A stretch of 64,000 nt of DNA from Deinococcus aquatilis DSM 23025 (GTDB lineage Bacteria > Deinococcota > Deinococci > Deinococcales > Deinococcaceae): assembly GCF_000378445.1 (NCBI RefSeq), contig NZ_KB899704.1:60315-124314 (forward strand), in the 5' to 3' direction. The first letter of the stretch is position 1. Every line of letters starts with the position of its first letter. This document shows, one piece after another, positions 61,446-64,000 of the stretch. Position numbers and translations under genes: made by a program. A model generated the notes under the pieces. The model made no database searches and had not been told where the DNA came from. It worked only from the letters and a program-made list of their open reading frames with translations.

Positions 61446-62429
61446 TCACTGGAACTTCTGGCTGGGGAAGACAACCAGACTGAGACACCAGCTGGCAAAG
61501 GCCGCACTCAAAACAGCGCCAGAGGCGAAAGTAAATGACCAGGCCAACTCGCCGCGGAGGGCGAGCGTCATCACCACTGGTGTGAACAGCAGCACAGGGA
61601 GGGTCGCCGCAAAGATCTGAAGCGCCTGGGGGCGTGCCGGGGTGGGGTGAAGGACCGCGATCAGAAAGTCCAGCATGAGTCCAGCGGCGAGGAGTGGGAG
61701 CAGCAGCTCAAAATTTTGGTGCACCAACAGCATCAGTGCACTGCTCAGACCCAAGAGGATGGTGGCGGCGCCGCGGGGCAGCGGCCCACGGCGCAGGGCT
61801 GACAGGAGAGTACCGACCAGCAGCAGCGACTGCACCACCACGCCAGCTCCACCTAAAGCGTTGCCGCTCTGTGCAAACAACTCTTGTTCGGCCAGGGGAT
61901 TGACGTAGGCGGTGAAAAAGGTCAGGACAGACAGCAGGAGCCCCCAGCTCGCCACGGCTGGCCAGTCCAGAGCCTGCTGGCGGGCCGATGCTGCCCGCAG
62001 GGGGCCGCTGACCATCAATCCCGCGCCGAAGGCCAAGAGCAGGTGTGGAGGACTGAGGAGCGCCTCCACGTCTACTTCAATTCCGAAGCGCGTATGCCAC
62101 CCCAGATCCACCAATCCGCCCAGACCGAACAGGAGAGCGCCCACCAGCGAAAGTCCATACCCATCAGGCAGCGCGGCAGGAGACAGGCGACCGCCATGCC
62201 GGGCTCGAATCACCAAAACGGCAGCCAGCAGGGCATAGCCGGAATAGAGCAAACCGTGCCAAGGCGTGAAAAACGACTCCAAAGCGAAACGGTGGTGCGC
62301 CCAGGCATCCAAGTGAACGCCAAAAAGCATCAAGCCAGAAGCAAGGACGACCGCCCAAGGAAAGAAGCCGGATGGCGACTGGGAGGTGGAAAGGCGGCGG
62401 ATGCGCAGAGGTGGGAGGGCAGGCAGCAT
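61446..62429 (-). CDS. Polytopic membrane protein of unknown function
   Basis: A 327-residue hydrophobic protein with about nine helices. Striking polar motifs are HLDAWAHHRFALESFFTPWHGLLYSGY near the N-terminus and GLVDLGWHTRFGIEVDVEALLSPPHLLL, both His-rich and next to helices, as in some metal or heme transport membrane proteins. No family name is recognised. The ATG at 62429 follows AAAGGAG closely; a GTG at 62444 is the alternative. It is divergent from the second TetR gene, which may control it. Confidence 0.72.
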   Translation of the reverse strand: MLPALPPLRIRRLSTSQSPSGFFPWAVVLASGLMLFGVHLDAWAHHRFALESFFTPWHGLLYSGYALLAAVLVIRARHGGRLSPAALPDGYGLSLVGALLFGLGGLVDLGWHTRFGIEVDVEALLSPPHLLLAFGAGLMVSGPLRAASARQQALDWPAVASWGLLLSVLTFFTAYVNPLAEQELFAQSGNALGGAGVVVQSLLLVGTLLSALRRGPLPRGAATILLGLSSALMLLVHQNFELLLPLLAAGLMLDFLIAVLHPTPARPQALQIFAATLPVLLFTPVVMTLALRGELAWSFTFASGAVLSAAFASWCLSLVVFPSQKFQ

Positions 62430-62524
62430 AGACTCCTTTGGCACCTGCAGCGTGGCAGGTACGGGCTGGCCTCACTCTCTCAAGGGTGAGGGAGGTTTTC
62501 AATTCGCGTTCAACAGAGGCCGCT

Positions 62525-63160
62525 ATGTCCAAAGCGCTCAACGTTCAACCTCGTCGTCAGCCGCGTCAAATCCGCAGTGATCGCCGGGTGTCGAAAATTT
62601 TAGACGCCGCTATTCATGTTTTCGCCGAATTGGGTTTTGAGGGGACGACCACCACGGCTATCGCAGCGCGTGCGGACGTTTCTGTAGGCTCCCTGTATCA
62701 GTATTTCCCCAACAAGGCCGCCATTGTGCATGCCCTCAGCGACCGATTCGATGCCGCCTTCTTCATCGCCCTGGACGGCGTGCTTTCTTCCAGCGGTTCC
62801 GCCACCCTCGAAGAGATGATCGACGCCTTTTTTGAAACCTTGACCGGACTGGACCGTGCCCAACCAGGCCTCTTTCAGGTGTTGGCAGGAAGCTACTCGT
62901 CGGCCGAATTTTTGTCGTTGGAGCGGCACTTCAATGCCGCCGTGGCCCAGCATATTGCAGCGGCGTTGCCACCATATCTTCCGGCACTGTCCGAAGAACA
63001 ACGGATGATGGCTGCTCGACTGTGCGTCGAATCGACCCATGCCGCCGTGCATCTCGCCGCTTTGTCGCCCGTAGAGCACCGGGCCGAACTGCTCCAGGAA
63101 GCGAAGGTCCTGCTGCTGTCCTATCTCAACACGTTGTCTTTACCTCTCCTTCCCCCCTGA
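62525..63160 (+). CDS. TetR-family regulator (second)
   Basis: A 211-residue TetR-type repressor with helix-turn-helix TTTAIAARADVSVGSLYQYFPNKAAIVHAL and a helical ligand domain. The ATG at 62525 has AGAGG before it. It is divergent from the polytopic membrane protein and upstream of the interrupted four-helix protein. Between the divergent genes an imperfect repeat CCTCA..TGAGG (about 62470-62491) may be the operator. Confidence 0.87.
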   Translation: MSKALNVQPRRQPRQIRSDRRVSKILDAAIHVFAELGFEGTTTTAIAARADVSVGSLYQYFPNKAAIVHALSDRFDAAFFIALDGVLSSSGSATLEEMIDAFFETLTGLDRAQPGLFQVLAGSYSSAEFLSLERHFNAAVAQHIAAALPPYLPALSEEQRMMAARLCVESTHAAVHLAALSPVEHRAELLQEAKVLLLSYLNTLSLPLLPP

Positions 63161-63270
63161 CCAAGGGGTAGACCGTTCGTTTGGTGAGATCTCCTCCCGC
63201 TCAGATCACCCTTCTGAACTTGCCGGAAGTGCTTCACTCAGCGTTGAGCCTGGCTGGGCAGCACGCCCTG

Positions 63271-63735
63271 ATGCCCTTGACCGCTAGTCTCCGGAAATCT
63301 TCGCTGACGGTTCACGTCAGGGCGTCTGTGGGGTGGTTGGGCGCGGTGGCTGCTTTTCTGGCCCTGGCCGTGACCGGCGTGACCAGCGAAGATACCCAGA
63401 CCGTTCGGGCCATCTCTATGGCCCTGGAGCCGCTCACCCGGTGGGTCATTGTTCCGTTGGCACTCACCTCCTTGCTGAGCGGTGTGGTACAGGCGCTGGG
63501 AACGCCCTGGGGCTTGTTTCGCCACGACTGGGTGGGGATCAAACTGCTCTTGACGCTGGTCGCGACCGCCATCTTGCTGCTGACGGTCGGCTCGATTCGC
63601 GCCCTCGCAACCCGCGCTGCCGATCAACCAGGGGTCAGTGTTGACCTGCAGGCAGCGATCGGCTCTCTGGTACTGCACTCGGCAGGAGGGCTCCTAGTAC
63701 AGCGTCAACCGATTAGGGTGAGTATCCACCGATAA
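63271..63735 (+). pseudogene. Four-helix membrane protein truncated by an IS630-type element
   Basis: This paralog of the gene at 60659 is nearly identical up to SLVLHSAGGLLV, then switches to QRQPIRVSIHR and stops inside the insertion sequence, losing the last helix and tail of about 20 residues. The upstream bases before the ATG also match the other copy. The reading frame is otherwise intact, so the disruption is recent. Confidence 0.85.
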
Positions 63736-64000
63736 CATGAGGCATGAAACGTTTTCCTGTGCGGTTGACGCCCGAAGAGCACGCTGAGCTCGACCGCTTC
63801 GTCCACACCGGCATCCGCAGTGTTCAGGCGGTGGTGCGTGCCCGTCTCTTGTTGATGGCGAACGAACAGGGTGCCGCGCAGAATGACGTCGAGATCGCCC
63901 GAACCCTCTCTATCAGTGTCAAAACCGTCCAGGAGAATCGCAAACGCTACGCACAGGACGGCCTCCAGGCCGTCTTGAACCGCAGACCCCGGAAAGATAA
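63698..64000 (+). mobile_element. IS630-family insertion sequence, left part
   Basis: The break in similarity at about 63697-63700 (CTAGTACAG) falls at a TA, the target of IS630-type elements. From there the sequence leads to a transposase start. The right end lies beyond the window, so the terminal repeats and the TA duplication cannot be confirmed. Confidence 0.75.
63744..64000 (+). CDS. IS630-family transposase, N-terminal part
   Basis: The frame starts at ATG 63744 and is open to the window end (85 codons). It reads RLTPEEHAELDRFVHTG, then VVRARLLLMANEQGAAQNDVEIARTLSISVKTVQENRKRYAQDGLQAVL, the helix-turn-helix opening of IS630 transposases. The DDE catalytic part is outside the window. 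Incomplete here because of the window edge, not decay. Confidence 0.85.
   Translation, partial: MKRFPVRLTPEEHAELDRFVHTGIRSVQAVVRARLLLMANEQGAAQNDVEIARTLSISVKTVQENRKRYAQDGLQAVLNRRPRKD

Overview
The window looks like an accessory replicon (plasmid, megaplasmid or island) of a Deinococcus-type bacterium. This rests on high GC, recognisable Deinococcus/Thermus-like families, and many promoters whose -10 box (TANNNT) lies 6-7 bases before an ATG or GTG, which implies leaderless mRNAs. The organism is inferred; no rRNA or housekeeping marker is present.

Layout: 0-5 kb arsenic detoxification (flavoprotein fragment, arsN2, marR, arsN1; arsR-arsC-arsB-arsC-metallophosphoesterase). 5-7.8 kb N-acetylmuramoyl-L-alanine amidase and a DUF305 protein. 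8-11.8 kb copper island (copA plus an unknown partner; divergent copZ-csoR). 11.9-15.2 kb lgt, DUF3105 lipoprotein, response regulator and histidine kinase. 15.5-19.4 kb ferric-iron ABC importer. 20-22.8 kb tyrosinase/von Willebrand A fusion. 23.3-31 kb second amidase/DUF305 pair, thioredoxin-like protein, LysM-M23 peptidase, penicillin-binding protein, Lnt and a lipoprotein. 32-33.3 kb a HhH/nuclease-like protein. 33.5-40.4 kb second copper island with a flavin disulfide reductase and a membrane-anchored multicopper oxidase. 41-45.3 kb transposase remnants and a deacetylase-like lipoprotein. 45.7-50.8 kb CcdA/TlpA pair and the second lgt-DUF3105-regulator-kinase operon. 50.9-54.2 kb M23 peptidase, hydrolase and C39 peptidase. 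54.5-58.6 kb Cys-rich copper storage protein, third DUF305 and a P1B-ATPase with a CPD motif. 58.8-64 kb TauE exporter, two TetR regulators, small membrane proteins, and an IS630 element cut by the window end.

Two large-scale patterns stand out. First, three blocks (amidase/DUF305, copper island, lgt/two-component operon) lie contiguously at 5.2-15.2 kb and recur in the same order and orientation, but spread out, at 23.3-50.8 kb. Second, eight promoters share one geometry: two TTTACA/TTAACA-like hexamers 11 bp apart, then exactly 9 bp to the -10 box. They drive both lgt operons, lnt, two DUF305 genes, an M23 peptidase, the CcdA/TlpA pair and the C39 peptidase. This suggests an envelope regulon (lipoprotein maturation, wall remodelling, extracytoplasmic thiol chemistry, Met/His-rich proteins), probably run by the two-component systems encoded here and likely linked to copper stress. 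The last two points are inference.
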